This document shows, in pieces, positions 56,223 to 64,000 of a stretch of DNA of 64,000 nucleotides. Both the position numbers and the translations under genes were made by a program. Every line of letters starts with the position of its first letter. The first letter of the stretch is position 1. The notes below the pieces were generated by a model that worked only from the letters and a program-made list of their open reading frames with translations, did not search any database and had not been told where the DNA came from. Source of the DNA: Cristatella mucedo (taxonomy: Eukaryota > Bryozoa > Phylactolaemata > Cristatellidae); the NCBI GenBank assembly GCA_009760855.2, contig WPIO01000004.1:6967001-7031000 (forward strand), written 5' to 3'.

Positions 56223-58047
56223 GCAGTTTTCATTTTTCATCAATTTTTCGTCAGTTTCACAAATCAGTTACTATATATATATATATTGTGTTTTCAGGAC
56301 GGAGGGTATTCGAAGAGGATGTGCCATTTTTGAAATAGTTTTAATCAAACGGGCAAACACTGGATTACGTAACAAGCCTTGGGGATATGAGCTATTCAAG
56401 CAGGCATTATAATGTTGATGCAAATTCTTGCAACCAGGAGTGGTTTTCTAGATTAATTATCAATTTGTACAAGCCGATCACCGCGAGACCTAATGACAGA
56501 GTATTCGTTGGCTATCCACCTAATAAGTTTATAGCATCCCTGCCTGCTGTTGCAAACTAATACTATGACCAGATGTCCCAATAGAAAGTGATTGACTAAG
56601 TATTTTGAGTGCACGCATCTGCATCTCGAAAAGATTTCACACACGCAAAATGCTCGTCTTCAGCATCGTGCACGTGAATAGGCGAAGCTATACCTATGGC
56701 ACGGAACATTCATGTACGCTCTCAATGGCTTTGACAAAGTCACTTTCCGCAAAATTAAAAGTCAACGTCATTCTTAACAAAGTTTTTTCCAATACAATTA
56801 TAATGTTAATTAATAGAATTGATAAATATATAATAAAAGAAATAAAAAACATAATACAAATCTCATACAGCGCGTGTTCTTTGAGTGGTTGTAAAATAAT
56901 CGACGATGCTCGTTCCTTTGGATTTGTTCCTATCAACCTGTTTGCTGAAAGCTTGAGTAGGATTTTAAATTAATAAATCCATTAGTAAGCATGAAGGCTT
57001 TTTTTATATGACGAAAGTGTATGAAACAATTATAGCAGGTAGCACTTGCAAAGTTATCGCTCTGCTCTCGGTGTACCCTTCAATGAAATTTTCAGTAGGA
57101 AGTCTGTATTGGCTGCTACAAAAGAGACTGCTTGCATCTCAAAGTATCGCATGTGAGCCAACAGCTGCAAGAGCACAAAGACAATCATCGTCGCTTAGAC
57201 AATGATTCTGCTGGAAATTAACCAAACTTTTTTTCAATTGCACATGAATGTAGAACGAATGGTAAGAAAGCAAAGTAAATAATTATTTTTAAACGCAGTT
57301 TTGGCATTAAGCACATGGAAAGTGTATGCGCCTATGGAAAAAACTTTCAAAAAACTTGTGGCAAATATTTTCTATACAAATTCTTTAAAAAAAATTGCGA
57401 TTGACATGAATGTAGAAATGAATTGCGAAAATAGTATCCACACAGAGTAACGTAGTTTATTATCGCAAGCCAGGTACAGTATTTGAATGGAATTTTGTAC
57501 CTTTAAAACATAAAATAAAATGATTGCGTTCTCTTAAGAGACGGACATATCTAATTTAGTTTGAATTTGTATCGTCCTTAAACAATACTTGCTTGTCGAA
57601 TTAAATGCGTGCCATAGATTTAGTTCAATTAACTGAGACGCCAAAAGACAGATTTAGATGTTAATAGGTCGACAGTAGAATGCATAAAGTTGTCATTATG
57701 AAGTTTCATTGGAATATGGAAAGTTTATTTTAAATATTTTGAGCCTTTGGTATGGGACTATGCGCTTCATACAAGTGCATTGAGAAAGTGTCGTTATCTC
57801 ATGCGAAATACAAATGTTTTTTAGTTGGACAAAGGCAATTTGTCACAGTGAGGATTTTAAGGAGAATGAGCAACATGGAAATGAAGATATATACGCAGCT
57901 TCTATACATTGCGAAGCTAATGAAACTGATATAGAAAACTGCGCACATAATTTGGACTACAAGTCGCTTTACCCTGAAGATTATTTACCAGTACAGCATC
58001 TTCATGCACGTTGCAGTAAGAGGAACAACTCTGCAGGCTTGCGCTAG
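36135..58047 (+). CDS. Gene 2: signal-peptide protein with three SRCR domains; seven exons seen, 3' end unsettled
   Basis: Exons 36135-36243, 45896-46091, 50058-50266, 51457-51664, 55403-55644, 55849-56017 and 57825-58015 join in frame into 441 codons. The hydrophobic leader (about 12-29) is followed by three SRCR domains at about 41-171, 173-321 and 323-441. SRCR domains are extracellular ligand-binding modules of scavenger receptors and innate immune proteins. Domain 1 shows the classic [12 protein letters not shown] and EVACRQIG motifs and six cysteines. Every domain is split by one phase-2 intron and bounded by phase-1 introns. This two-exon form is the one described for group A SRCR domains. 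No transmembrane segment or protease domain is visible. After the last exon either a donor GTAAGA (58016) leads to exons not found here, or the frame reads on to TAG at 58045-58047. Confidence 0.9.
37480..37735 (+). mobile_element. LINE family 1 untranslated end and tail
   Basis: GTGCTGACACTGTGCCTGCT and TGTTGACCCTGCGTACGTCA match the family 3' region. A decayed hairpin (GTGCCTAGAAACAGA...GGGTGCTATAAAAATG) and ATTGTTATTAT end it. Confidence 0.7.
37736..39419. other. GC-rich stretch in intron 1 of gene 2
   Basis: Minus-strand frames 38430-37967 and 39013-38708 are long for this window but unrecognised. The latter contains [14 protein letters not shown], which resembles AKSRVSHCLVTDRF in the retroelement at 62 kb, so this may be another remnant of that family. 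Confidence 0.45.
39420..39760 (+). mobile_element. LINE reverse-transcriptase end, degraded
   Basis: The frame at 39305-39700 includes [28 protein letters not shown] and [12 protein letters not shown], the decayed equivalent of the RT end and the SYAPxxWNSLP motif. Confidence 0.75.
39965..41120 (-). mobile_element. LINE endonuclease-domain fragment
   Basis: On the minus strand: [21 protein letters not shown] near 41040, [18 protein letters not shown] near 40860, a stretch [15 protein letters not shown] near 40700, and [10 protein letters not shown] near 40460. The order and wording match the apurinic-type endonuclease of L2/CR1 LINEs. Stops and frameshifts are present. It lies in intron 1 of gene 2. 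Confidence 0.72.
41685..43790 (-). mobile_element. L2/CR1-type LINE, 3' half, split by a second LINE
   Basis: Frames 43521-43225 ([25 protein letters not shown]) and 42729-42418 ([18 protein letters not shown]) mark the reverse transcriptase. The hairpin and A/T-rich tail lie at 41685-41775. The run is interrupted at about 42010-42355 by a + strand copy of another LINE family. It lies in intron 1 of gene 2. Confidence 0.88.
42010..42355 (+). mobile_element. LINE family 2, 3' end with (CATTA)n tail, nested in LINE family 1
   Basis: Starts in the coding end (translating roughly to [13 protein letters not shown]), continues through a 3' untranslated region shared with 7660-7920 (+) and 1700-1880 (-), and ends GAGATACATTACATTACATTAC. 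The surrounding family 1 sequence (left GTCATGACG, right AAGTCGGGATTG) is collinear when it is removed. Confidence 0.82.
43785..43925 (+). mobile_element. SINE family B copy
   Basis: GGTTAAGGTGCTTGC, then GTAGTTCGAGTCCTGC (box B), GTGATAGCCGCC and ATAAGTGAGGCTATT. It starts where the minus-strand LINE at 41.7-43.8 kb ends. Confidence 0.6.
44597..44753. repeat. (GT)n microsatellite, compound
   Basis: Two GT runs (44597-44615 and 44671-44753) separated by a GT-rich imperfect stretch. Intron 1 of gene 2. A (GA)n run follows at 44985-45014. Confidence 0.96.
45896..46091 (+). CDS. Gene 2 exon 2: SRCR domain 1, first half
   Basis: Acceptor TTCTTTAG ends at 45895 and donor GTAAGT starts at 46092. 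It enters in phase 1 and leaves in phase 2. It encodes residues 38-101. The open frame called by simple ATG scanning here is the wrong one; the true frame reads [18 protein letters not shown], then [11 protein letters not shown] and EVACRQIG, the hallmark of the SRCR N-terminal half. Confidence 0.94.
46678..46830 (+). mobile_element. SINE family B copy
   Basis: GTAGCCCAGGAGGTAAGATG (box A-like), GTCGTAGGTTCGAGTAT (box B-like), GTGATAGCTG and TATTTAAATGAGGCT. Intron 2 of gene 2. Confidence 0.65.
46831..50057. other. Intron 2 of gene 2, unassigned part
   Basis: About 3.2 kb without a recognisable exon or repeat. A run near 48720-48790 (GGGGTACAAAAG then AGTAAAG) looks vaguely like a decayed long terminal repeat, but this is not supportable. 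Confidence 0.35.
50058..50266 (+). CDS. Gene 2 exon 3: SRCR domain 1, second half
   Basis: Acceptor TTTTTCAG ends at 50057 and donor GTAAGT starts at 50267. It enters in phase 2 and leaves in phase 1. It encodes residues 103-171, with [17 protein letters not shown] and LYGIAC. These are the SRCR strand-turn motif (C-x-G-x-E-x-x-L-x-x-C) and the closing Ile-Ala-Cys. Confidence 0.94.
51457..51664 (+). CDS. Gene 2 exon 4: SRCR domain 2, first half
   Basis: Acceptor TTTTGGCAG ends at 51456 and donor GTAAGT starts at 51665. It enters in phase 1 and leaves in phase 2. It encodes residues 173-240. The ending QVACRQLGY is a textbook SRCR motif. The region before it ([12 protein letters not shown]) is divergent and lacks the usual Trp-Gly-Thr-Val-Cys wording. 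Confidence 0.92.
52650..54530 (-). mobile_element. Best-preserved L2/CR1-type LINE: most of reverse transcriptase and 3' end
   Basis: The frame 54332-53949 encodes the RT start ([40 protein letters not shown]). The frame 53889-52951 (312 codons) encodes [13 protein letters not shown], the catalytic box HADD instead of [17 protein letters not shown] and [20 protein letters not shown] frameshift separates the two. The 3' end holds the GGCGCTTT hairpin and an (ATT)n tail at 52650-52735. The element is 5'-truncated and antisense to gene 2, in intron 4. Confidence 0.93.
54589..54691 (+). CDS. Possible orphan exon, cysteine-rich (thrombospondin-1-like start)
   Basis: Between an acceptor-like TTTGGTAG and a donor GTAAGT there is an open stretch of about 100 bases in a 1-1 phase frame encoding [12 protein letters not shown], then [16 protein letters not shown]. 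The W-S-S-C-x-x-x-C wording resembles the start of a thrombospondin type 1 repeat. It lies inside the phase-2 intron that splits SRCR domain 2, where a 1-1 exon cannot be spliced in frame, so use by gene 2 is unlikely. Confidence 0.25.
54765..55340 (-). mobile_element. LINE family 1, tail plus degraded RT end
   Basis: (AAT)n at 54769-54790 and a clear hairpin at 54793-54845 are followed by weak RT-end homology (TCGGTGAGAAGTGGAGTAAA near 55135). It ends about 60 bases before gene 2 exon 5. Confidence 0.7.
55403..55644 (+). CDS. Gene 2 exon 5: SRCR domain 2, second half
   Basis: Acceptor GTTTTTAG ends at 55402 and donor GTGAGT starts at 55645. It enters in phase 2 and leaves in phase 1. It encodes residues 242-321, with [16 protein letters not shown] and MPVHC. 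It is longer than exon 3 and carries one additional cysteine (Cys276). It lies about 70 bases after minus-strand LINE debris. Confidence 0.92.
55849..56017 (+). CDS. Gene 2 exon 6: SRCR domain 3, first half
   Basis: Acceptor TTTTCCAG ends at 55848 and donor GTTAGT starts at 56018. It enters in phase 1 and leaves in phase 2. It encodes residues 323-377: [20 protein letters not shown], then RWLPVF and CSAICRSL. The cysteine that usually follows the Trp is absent (RWLPVF), so the domain lacks one canonical disulfide partner. A (CA)n(TA)n tract starts about 110 bases downstream. Confidence 0.9.
56129..56222. repeat. (CA)n(TA)n compound microsatellite
   Basis: About 70 bases of CA then 20 of TA, in intron 6 of gene 2. 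Confidence 0.97.
56300..57824. other. Intron 6 of gene 2, AT-rich
   Basis: AT-rich, with no exon or mobile element recognised. Confidence 0.4.
57825..58015 (+). CDS. Gene 2 exon 7: SRCR domain 3, second half (internal or last exon)
   Basis: Acceptor GTTTTTTAG ends at 57824 and the first base completes Ser378. It encodes residues 379-441, with [13 protein letters not shown] and LHARC closing the domain. A donor-like GTAAGA at 58016 leaves phase 1, exactly the phase seen after domains 1 and 2. If it is not used, ten further codons run to TAG at 58045. No AATAAA is obvious in the following 300 bases, which slightly favours continuation. Confidence 0.88.
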
Positions 58048-58344
58048 TACTTCTCTCGTGGCTTCGCGGCACGTCACTTTACTTGCCAACGTAGGCAACC
58101 ACAACTTTGCCTGTTTAATTACTTTCTATCGTAGTATTTTAATAGTTAAACAATTTATGCAATAATAATAAGATAACCTCTAGTCCTGATCAGAGTTCAA
58201 TGAACAAAACACCTGACGCACGTACGGGCAATCAGGAAAGGGCTTATGAAACTAAAGTAGGAGTAGACTAGCCAAACATCCTGGCAATTATGTCGGAGTA
58301 GCTATTCTATAAATTTTTCTGCGCCAGTAGAGAGAGACAAATAT

Positions 58345-59310
58345 ATCAATAATAATAATGCATTTGCGTAGCACCCATGAGAAAAATCAATCTCTTCCTA
58401 GGATTTTAAATATTCTTTAAAAGAAGCATACTCAATTTGTCAGAGGCGGCGTTCGCAGTGTCAGGATGCAATGCTACTTAAAGAGTAATTTATGAGGAAA
58501 AATACAAACATTATTGTGAACGGATAGATTTTTCGCTTCCTTTTAAAATTTCATGGAGTCAGTGGATAATGAGATGCCAGTGATTTTTCAGCTGAGGAAC
58601 CATGCGAGCCTAAGACTGGTCCCAAAAAAGATTTGAGACTAAAGACCTCAGCATAATCGTTTGCAGGATGTGGCAACCCTTAGTATAAAGTATTTTTGAC
58701 GAGTATTTCATTGAAAAATAAATAATGAAATGAATTAAAAGTAAGCTACTAAAACTGGATGATGAAGCTTGCTTTATGGGTTGCAAATGCATGTCGGTGA
58801 AGATTGATGTAATTAGGCAGTTGAAACGTTTACGTCAAATAAGTTCTGCTGCAAATATTTCACTAACTTTAAGTGCTGTTGCAAACATCAAGGAGTACCT
58901 GGGAATAATGCGATACAGAATTCTGCATAACACTTATTCATGAAAAAACATCACTGTAAAATGAAGCATGATCATGGTAGCCTTGTCTGAGCATGCACGA
59001 GCATGCCCGAGTGCTTGGAATAGAAGAACGTAGCCGCAAGCAAGCGGACTAAGCCGCAGAGCTAAAATGGAGATAATCTAGAGAAAACTATCTTTGCAAC
59101 CAGATTTTTTAATTGTTTAAGGATGCTACAGGACACATGCCAACAGAGCCCAATTTTAGGGTTAGGTTTCTAATTTCTGACTAATGCAAGGTTGACCCTT
59201 AACTAGTAAGATGGTTTTAAGTTGATATGAAGACGTTTGCTGTCACTCAAGTGTGTCGGCAATACATTGTCCTGTGCAACGGTCTATAAAAAGTCACATT
59301 TAATCTTGCT
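58345..59310 (-). mobile_element. Strongly decayed LINE copy
   Basis: AATAATAATGCATTTGCGTA and a broken hairpin at 58350-58410 are followed by blocks resembling the RT end of other copies (near 58600 and 58790). Confidence 0.55.
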
Positions 59311-59324
59311 TACGCTTTTTTAAT

Positions 59325-59480
59325 AAGAATAAATAATAATACACTTGATAAAGTGCCCCCAGAGAATTCAATCTCTTTCTAGACTCTTTACATTTGCTGC
59401 AAAGGGAAACTGATTGAATGATGAGTAGTATCATGCTTGATAAACAAAACTTGAACAACATGGTTAGGGGTGCCGGTCAC
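59325..59480 (-). mobile_element. LINE family 1 tail, 5'-truncated
   Basis: AATAATACACTTGATAAAGT, hairpin and TTTGCTGCAAAGGGAAAC, ending at AACATGGTTAGGGGTG. This is the same junction zone seen in the untranslated ends elsewhere. Confidence 0.75.
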
Positions 59481-60057
59481 AAATTGCAGCAAGTCTCCCT
59501 AGCTTTTTTGAGTCAACAGTTTGCAGTGGGTTGTTGCGTTGCGTGTGTACGGCTACTTAATTAAGAGGTATTTGGCAGTTGAGTAAGTGGTGGATAATGA
59601 GTACAGTTTTTGCTATTCCGTAAGTATCACAATGCATCTTTCCTATTTCATTCAGCATAATCAAATTCTCATTTTTGGACCGGAAAGAGTGAATTAATGC
59701 GAATTTCTACCGTGCCTTTGACAACGGTTCTAGCCTCTATGTATCTATGCAGTATCAACAGCGAGTTTATGGATTGAATCAGGCGTTGTGAGTACTGGCC
59801 AAAACGACCTGGACGAGCCAATCTCGCAAATGATGCTTTTGCTCGATGAAATTGACCCGTTATTTTGCTGGCAGTGAAAGCTCTCGGCAAAGGGCCCCTG
59901 TCAACTATCCACTTGCATATCCAGAGAACGTTACGATTGCCAGCAGTTATCTTCCAATGAAAACCTGGTGAGCCTTTACCACATCTAGAAACCGCCGGCT
60001 AAGATGCACCAAGCTGCTCTACAGCTCACACATAAAAACCTGCCGGTGATTGTGACA

Positions 60058-60067
60058 GATATATATA

Positions 60068-60107
<40 letters not shown>

Positions 60108-60114
60108 TATATAT

Positions 60115-60210
<96 letters not shown>

Positions 60211-60258
60211 TATATATATACATACACACGCGCACATATATATATATATATATATATA
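60058..60258. repeat. (TA)n tract with CCTA/TAGG interruptions
   Basis: About 200 bases of TA broken by TACCTATA and TATAGGTA blocks arranged as mirror partners, so it is strongly self-complementary. A SINE follows at 60270. Confidence 0.95.
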
Positions 60259-60269
60259 ACTCATCTGCA

Positions 60270-60394
60270 TGGAACCGCAAGAGAACTAAATCTCTATTCA
60301 GGCGGTTAACTTATTCCTCGGGCTCGAGCTCACGACATCAGCCAGACTTCGGTCGGGGCGAGCACCTTAACCACTGGACCAAACCAGCTCGGCT
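60270..60394 (-). mobile_element. SINE family A copy
   Basis: GAGCTGGTTTGGTCCAGTGG, GACCGAAGTCTGGCTGA and a B-box-like GAGCTCGAGCCC, then a GCCTGAATAGAGATTTAGTT tail. It abuts a (TA)n tract. Confidence 0.8.
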
Positions 60395-60399
60395 GTAAA

Positions 60400-61369
60400 G
60401 TCTAGATTGGACGCTAAGCTGTCTTTGTCAATACAATATAAATATTCATCTGTAAATATACCCTTATACTGCCTATACATACGCTGCATATTCTTCTATT
60501 ATAGTTTGCCGTATTTTACCGTTTCTAAGCCCTTCTCATGTATAAACCGTACCCAAATTTCTGAAACACTTTTTTCGAAAAATATGTTTCTTTAATAACT
60601 AAATGAACTAAACCACATCAAGACTCATAATAAACACTAATGCCGCTCTTACTATCCTCTGCATTAGGAATGGTGATGGTACCCTCTTCATCTTCCTTGT
60701 TCGTATCACCGGATTGAAATATGATGGAAACTCCTTTAAGTTGTCGTCGCCACTCTCTTCGTAAACCTTCTTTGAGGGGAATGGTACCAATAACCTTTCG
60801 ATCGTGCTTCCTTGGCACCAAATGTAAAGAGTCTTGAAAGAGATTAGATTATCTGAGGGCACAATAAGAAATTTATAATAATGACAATAATAATTACTAT
60901 CATTACAGACTGAATTATCTTCCGTTCCGTCCATAGCATTTATTTTGGCTACGTCAGTCATTTATTTTGCTGGATCCGTCGCCTCTGTCTTCTAATCCTT
61001 ATTTGAGCAGGCATCGATCTCAATGGCATCATCGTCTTCATCCTCCATTGTGAGGGCGTTTCGAGTAGATGGAATGTCGAATTTGTGCTTATAAACAAGC
61101 ATAATGAAGACATTTGGGCAATCAGTTTATTTTTTCAGGTGGCATATAGAGTAGGTAGTTTTTTAGCTCAAAAATAAAGCAAAACAAGTAACCATGTGTA
61201 ATCAAGTAACTATGTGTAAGCCCCTCTTCACGGCTGACGCACGGTAAAATACAAGACTTATCATGTCATCTGTTTATCTGGTCACGATTTTGTATATGAA
61301 TTTGTTAATTTTATTAATATGATTTGAAATTATTTAATTTATTTCATTTCAATTTACTAATCTCAGCAT
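60400..61369. other. Region right of gene 2, mostly unassigned
   Basis: Holds the LINE tail at 60815-60900. A minus-strand stretch near 61110-61010 reads HKFDIPSTRNALTMEDEDDD before a stop; it could be a decayed exon or chance. Confidence 0.35.
60815..60900 (+). mobile_element. LINE tail, diverged
   Basis: CCAAATGTAAAGAGTCTTGA, AAGAGATTAGATTATCTGAG and an AATAAT-rich end fit a decayed family 1 tail. Confidence 0.55.
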
Positions 61370-61960
61370 CGTAATAATAATAACAATAATGCACTTGATA
61401 TAGCCCCCTCAGAGAACTCAATCTCTTTCTAGGCACTTTGCATTTGCTGCAAAGGGAAACGCGATTGAATGGTGAGTAATAGTATGCTTGATAAACAGCA
61501 TGAATAACATGGTTAGGGGTGACATAAAAAAGGGTCACCATGCGAATGTGGTTAGTGGCAGCATGCACAGTATCAGCACGCATAAGCACAGGAAGGACGA
61601 ATCACAGGGACCCACTAAATGCTGTCCTAAATAGGTGTGTTTTTGAGTTTTTTTAAATGTGGTCAAGTCACGGGGATGTTCTGATGCAAGTCGGGAGGGA
61701 GTTCCAGGCTTTGGGAGCATACGAACAAAATACACGGTCTCCAAAGGATTTGAGGTGTGTACGAGCTATTGGTAGACTTTTGGATTCCGAAAAGCGGGTG
61801 GTACGATGCTTGGCCTGGTGAAAAAGTAGATCTGAGAAATAAGCTGGAGCCAAAGAATGAAGTGATCTAAAAGTGAGCGACAAAACCTTGAAGTCGATCC
61901 GTTGCTTGACTGGTAGCCAGTGCAGGTCGGCCAGAAGTGGTGTGATGTGGCAACTGCGAG
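61370..61960 (-). mobile_element. L2/CR1-type LINE, 3' end
   Basis: The hairpin and AATAATAAT tail lie at 61370-61450. The RT end is encoded at 62045-61668 ([31 protein letters not shown]). The copy stops at about 61960, where GC-rich sequence of another retroelement begins. Confidence 0.9.
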
Positions 61961-64000
61961 CATGGCTAGCTCCGTGGACACACCGCCAGGCCTGGACCGA
62001 CAGACCAAGAAAAACCCGTGGTCTGGAAGTGACCCATGGTGTCAAATCTGTCCGTGACCAGGCAGTGGCTAACCCTGCTCTTTGCAGGCTGGGCAGTCCA
62101 AGCGCGGCCTTCCGAGAGCCTGGCGAACTCCAACAGCTTGATAATCACCACCCACGGCACGAACGAGTGTTAGATGCCGTCAGGGTCGGTAGACGCCGCC
62201 AGCAATTCAGGGCCGGCCAGAATAAGGTGAAGGGAGAGCCGTTTGAGGCACTTACAATCGTCGGGCCAGAGCGAGATCGAGACGACCATGTTGCCAGGCC
62301 CGAAGCGTGCTAGGCTCAGGCACCATGCACGAACGCTCACCGTTGGACGAAGGCTTATCATCAAAGCTGGCGACGGCTCGGTCGAGGTTGTGGCGGGTGA
62401 CTTGGCGGATGCAGATTCTGGTGAGTATGATGTGCGACAAGCCAGCACTACACGTAAAATGGAAGCGTTCATCTCAAGACAGACTAAGCAAAGGCTGCCG
62501 GCCGAGCTCCTTGCGAACGGAATAGGCGCCACCCCACAGTGCGGCAGACAGGAAGCGAGCCGACATAGCTTCATCAGAGTCTTTTTGGCTGGCTGATGGG
62601 CAGCCTTAGACACCAGCCGCCCCAGATAAAGGTAGTCGAGCCGTGGCGGGTGGAAAGCCCTAAGGGCGTAAAGTTTTTGCAAGGGTGCGAGAAGGCTGGC
62701 CTGCAGCAGGTTAACGTCCCTCGCGAGGAAATAGCAGGCTGGCTCTATTTCTGCCTTAGGGTGCCCGAGACGTAAGAGGGGTTCTGACGGAGACTCTGAC
62801 TTAAGCTTTGACCAAGGCTCTGACGTAGACCTCGGACTCATTCTCTAGTAGCTCGAGGACCTCGCCTGTCGTGAATGGCGATCGACGCTGGCTCGCATCG
62901 TTGATGTTGGAAGCACAGTAATTCGCAGGCTGGAACTACATGCCCAGAGCCGACGCGACCGTTCAGCTGCAGACACGTGGGCCTGCAGACCGGACGACGT
63001 GCCTGAGAACAAGGTAAGGTCGTCCGCCAGGGGGCGCAGACTAACAGGGATGCAGCCAAGCTGGAAGCTGGACTCTTGCATGATGGAAGAGAGTCTGGTG
63101 ACCGGCTCTATTGCCAGGTCCAAGAGAATCAGAGATAGAGGGCAAGACAACTGCAGTCCTAGGAAATGCCACCGGCGTCTCGTCGCTCACCAGGAGTTCC
63201 AGGAGCGAGCCGGCTTAGAGACCCCAACGGATCTGAAGAAGACCTCATCCACTACAACCTGGCGAAGCATACGGAGCAGAGAAACATTTGGGATGCTGGA
63301 GATGTTCTACAGGTCGAGGAACGCCAAGTACACCATGCATGCGCCCTGCCGATCTTTGGCCTCGTCAAGGGAACTCTCCACAAGAAAGTACTGCTCTAGG
63401 CAGCCCTCGACACCCTGAACAAAGCTGGGATGGCAGTAACCCACAGCCACTCGCAAACTTGCAGAGCCACGCTGTAAGGCAGCCCGAGAGCAGCCCGAGA
63501 GCAGCTTGTATTGCATGAGCAAGAGCTTAATGGGCTACCGGAAGCTACAGAGAATGTTGGGGTCACCCTTCGTGTGAATAAAGGTCGTGAAACCTGTTTT
63601 CCACGCGGTAGAAACGTCTCGAAGTTAAGGCAGCCGTTTAGGATGCAGACAATCAACCGGCACCTCGGGTCAATGAAACGTGGGTTCCAGGCGGTCGGCT
63701 CCTCGAGACGTGTTCCGGGCTCTTCGAAGGCAACGGCAATGTCCTACAAGAGCAGAGGTACCAACCCGGCTGGACTGCTCAGACGGGTGAGAAGGGATGG
63801 TCCGGGTGAGTAGAGCATGCCAGCTGTCATCGCCAACAGGCCGGGCTGGCTACTCGGTCTCTCTATGAGAGTGGCCATCTGCCAGGTCGCCGGCGAACTA
63901 CGTTTGTGTGGCAGTAAAATCTCGCCGACGGCACGATGGTGCAGTTGGATGCCTCAAGGGGCTGCAGACGTGAGGCTCCTCCTCGTATCGCACGTCCGGG
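61960..64000 (-). mobile_element. GC-rich remnant of a different non-LTR retrotransposon
   Basis: Minus-strand frames show reverse-transcriptase landmarks in order: CMVYLAFLDL (motif A, near 63320), CPLSLILLDLAIEPVTRL (motif B, near 63145-63095), LADDLTLFSGTSSGLQAHV (motif C) and, near 62540, a GGCGIPPLRKELGRQ segment. LARDVNLLQASLLAPL lies in the frame 62841-62170. Frameshifts and stops break it. The GGCGI wording and a possible Cys/His cluster recall the R2 and NeSL-like groups rather than L2/CR1, but the clade is not settled. It runs off the right edge. Confidence 0.72.

Overview
This window is metazoan nuclear DNA. It carries split genes with large introns and GT-AG splice sites, dense simple repeats such as (TA)n, (CT)n and (GT)n, and many decayed non-LTR retrotransposons of L2/CR1 type, with tRNA-derived SINEs and one hAT miniature element. 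I see no bacterial operon, CRISPR array or authentic RNA gene. The retroelement set and SRCR/lipase gene content suggest an invertebrate, perhaps a lophotrochozoan (mollusc, flatworm or annelid), but I cannot name the species.

Two protein genes, both on the + strand, can be rebuilt exon by exon. Gene 1 (4351-32858) is a complete nine-exon gene for a secreted pancreatic-lipase-family protein of 497 residues: signal peptide, lipase domain, then a C-terminal PLAT-like region. All eight introns agree in phase and a poly(A) signal follows the stop codon. Two of the three catalytic residues are replaced (Ser to Gly181, His to Thr297; Asp205 kept), so it reads as a non-catalytic lipase. Gene 2 (36135 to at least 58015) encodes a signal-peptide protein with three scavenger receptor cysteine-rich (SRCR) domains. 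Each domain is built from two exons in a strict intron phase 1 / 2 / 1 rhythm. It either ends at 58047 or continues past 58015 through an in-phase donor. The two genes are tandem, about 3.3 kb apart.

Layout: 1-4350 holds LINE/SINE debris and a 23-bp minisatellite. 4351-32858 is gene 1, whose introns hold LINE copies on both strands, a nested LINE with a target-site duplication at 18.8-19.0 kb, and a SPIN-like hAT MITE at 21.2 kb. 32.9-36.1 kb is intergenic with a TA-loop palindrome. 36.1-58.0 kb is gene 2, whose introns hold more LINEs and microsatellites. 58.0-62.0 kb has LINE tails, a SINE and TA repeats. 62-64 kb is a GC-rich, minus-strand remnant of a different retrotransposon. Apart from the two genes, nearly all open frames here are repeat-derived or chance.
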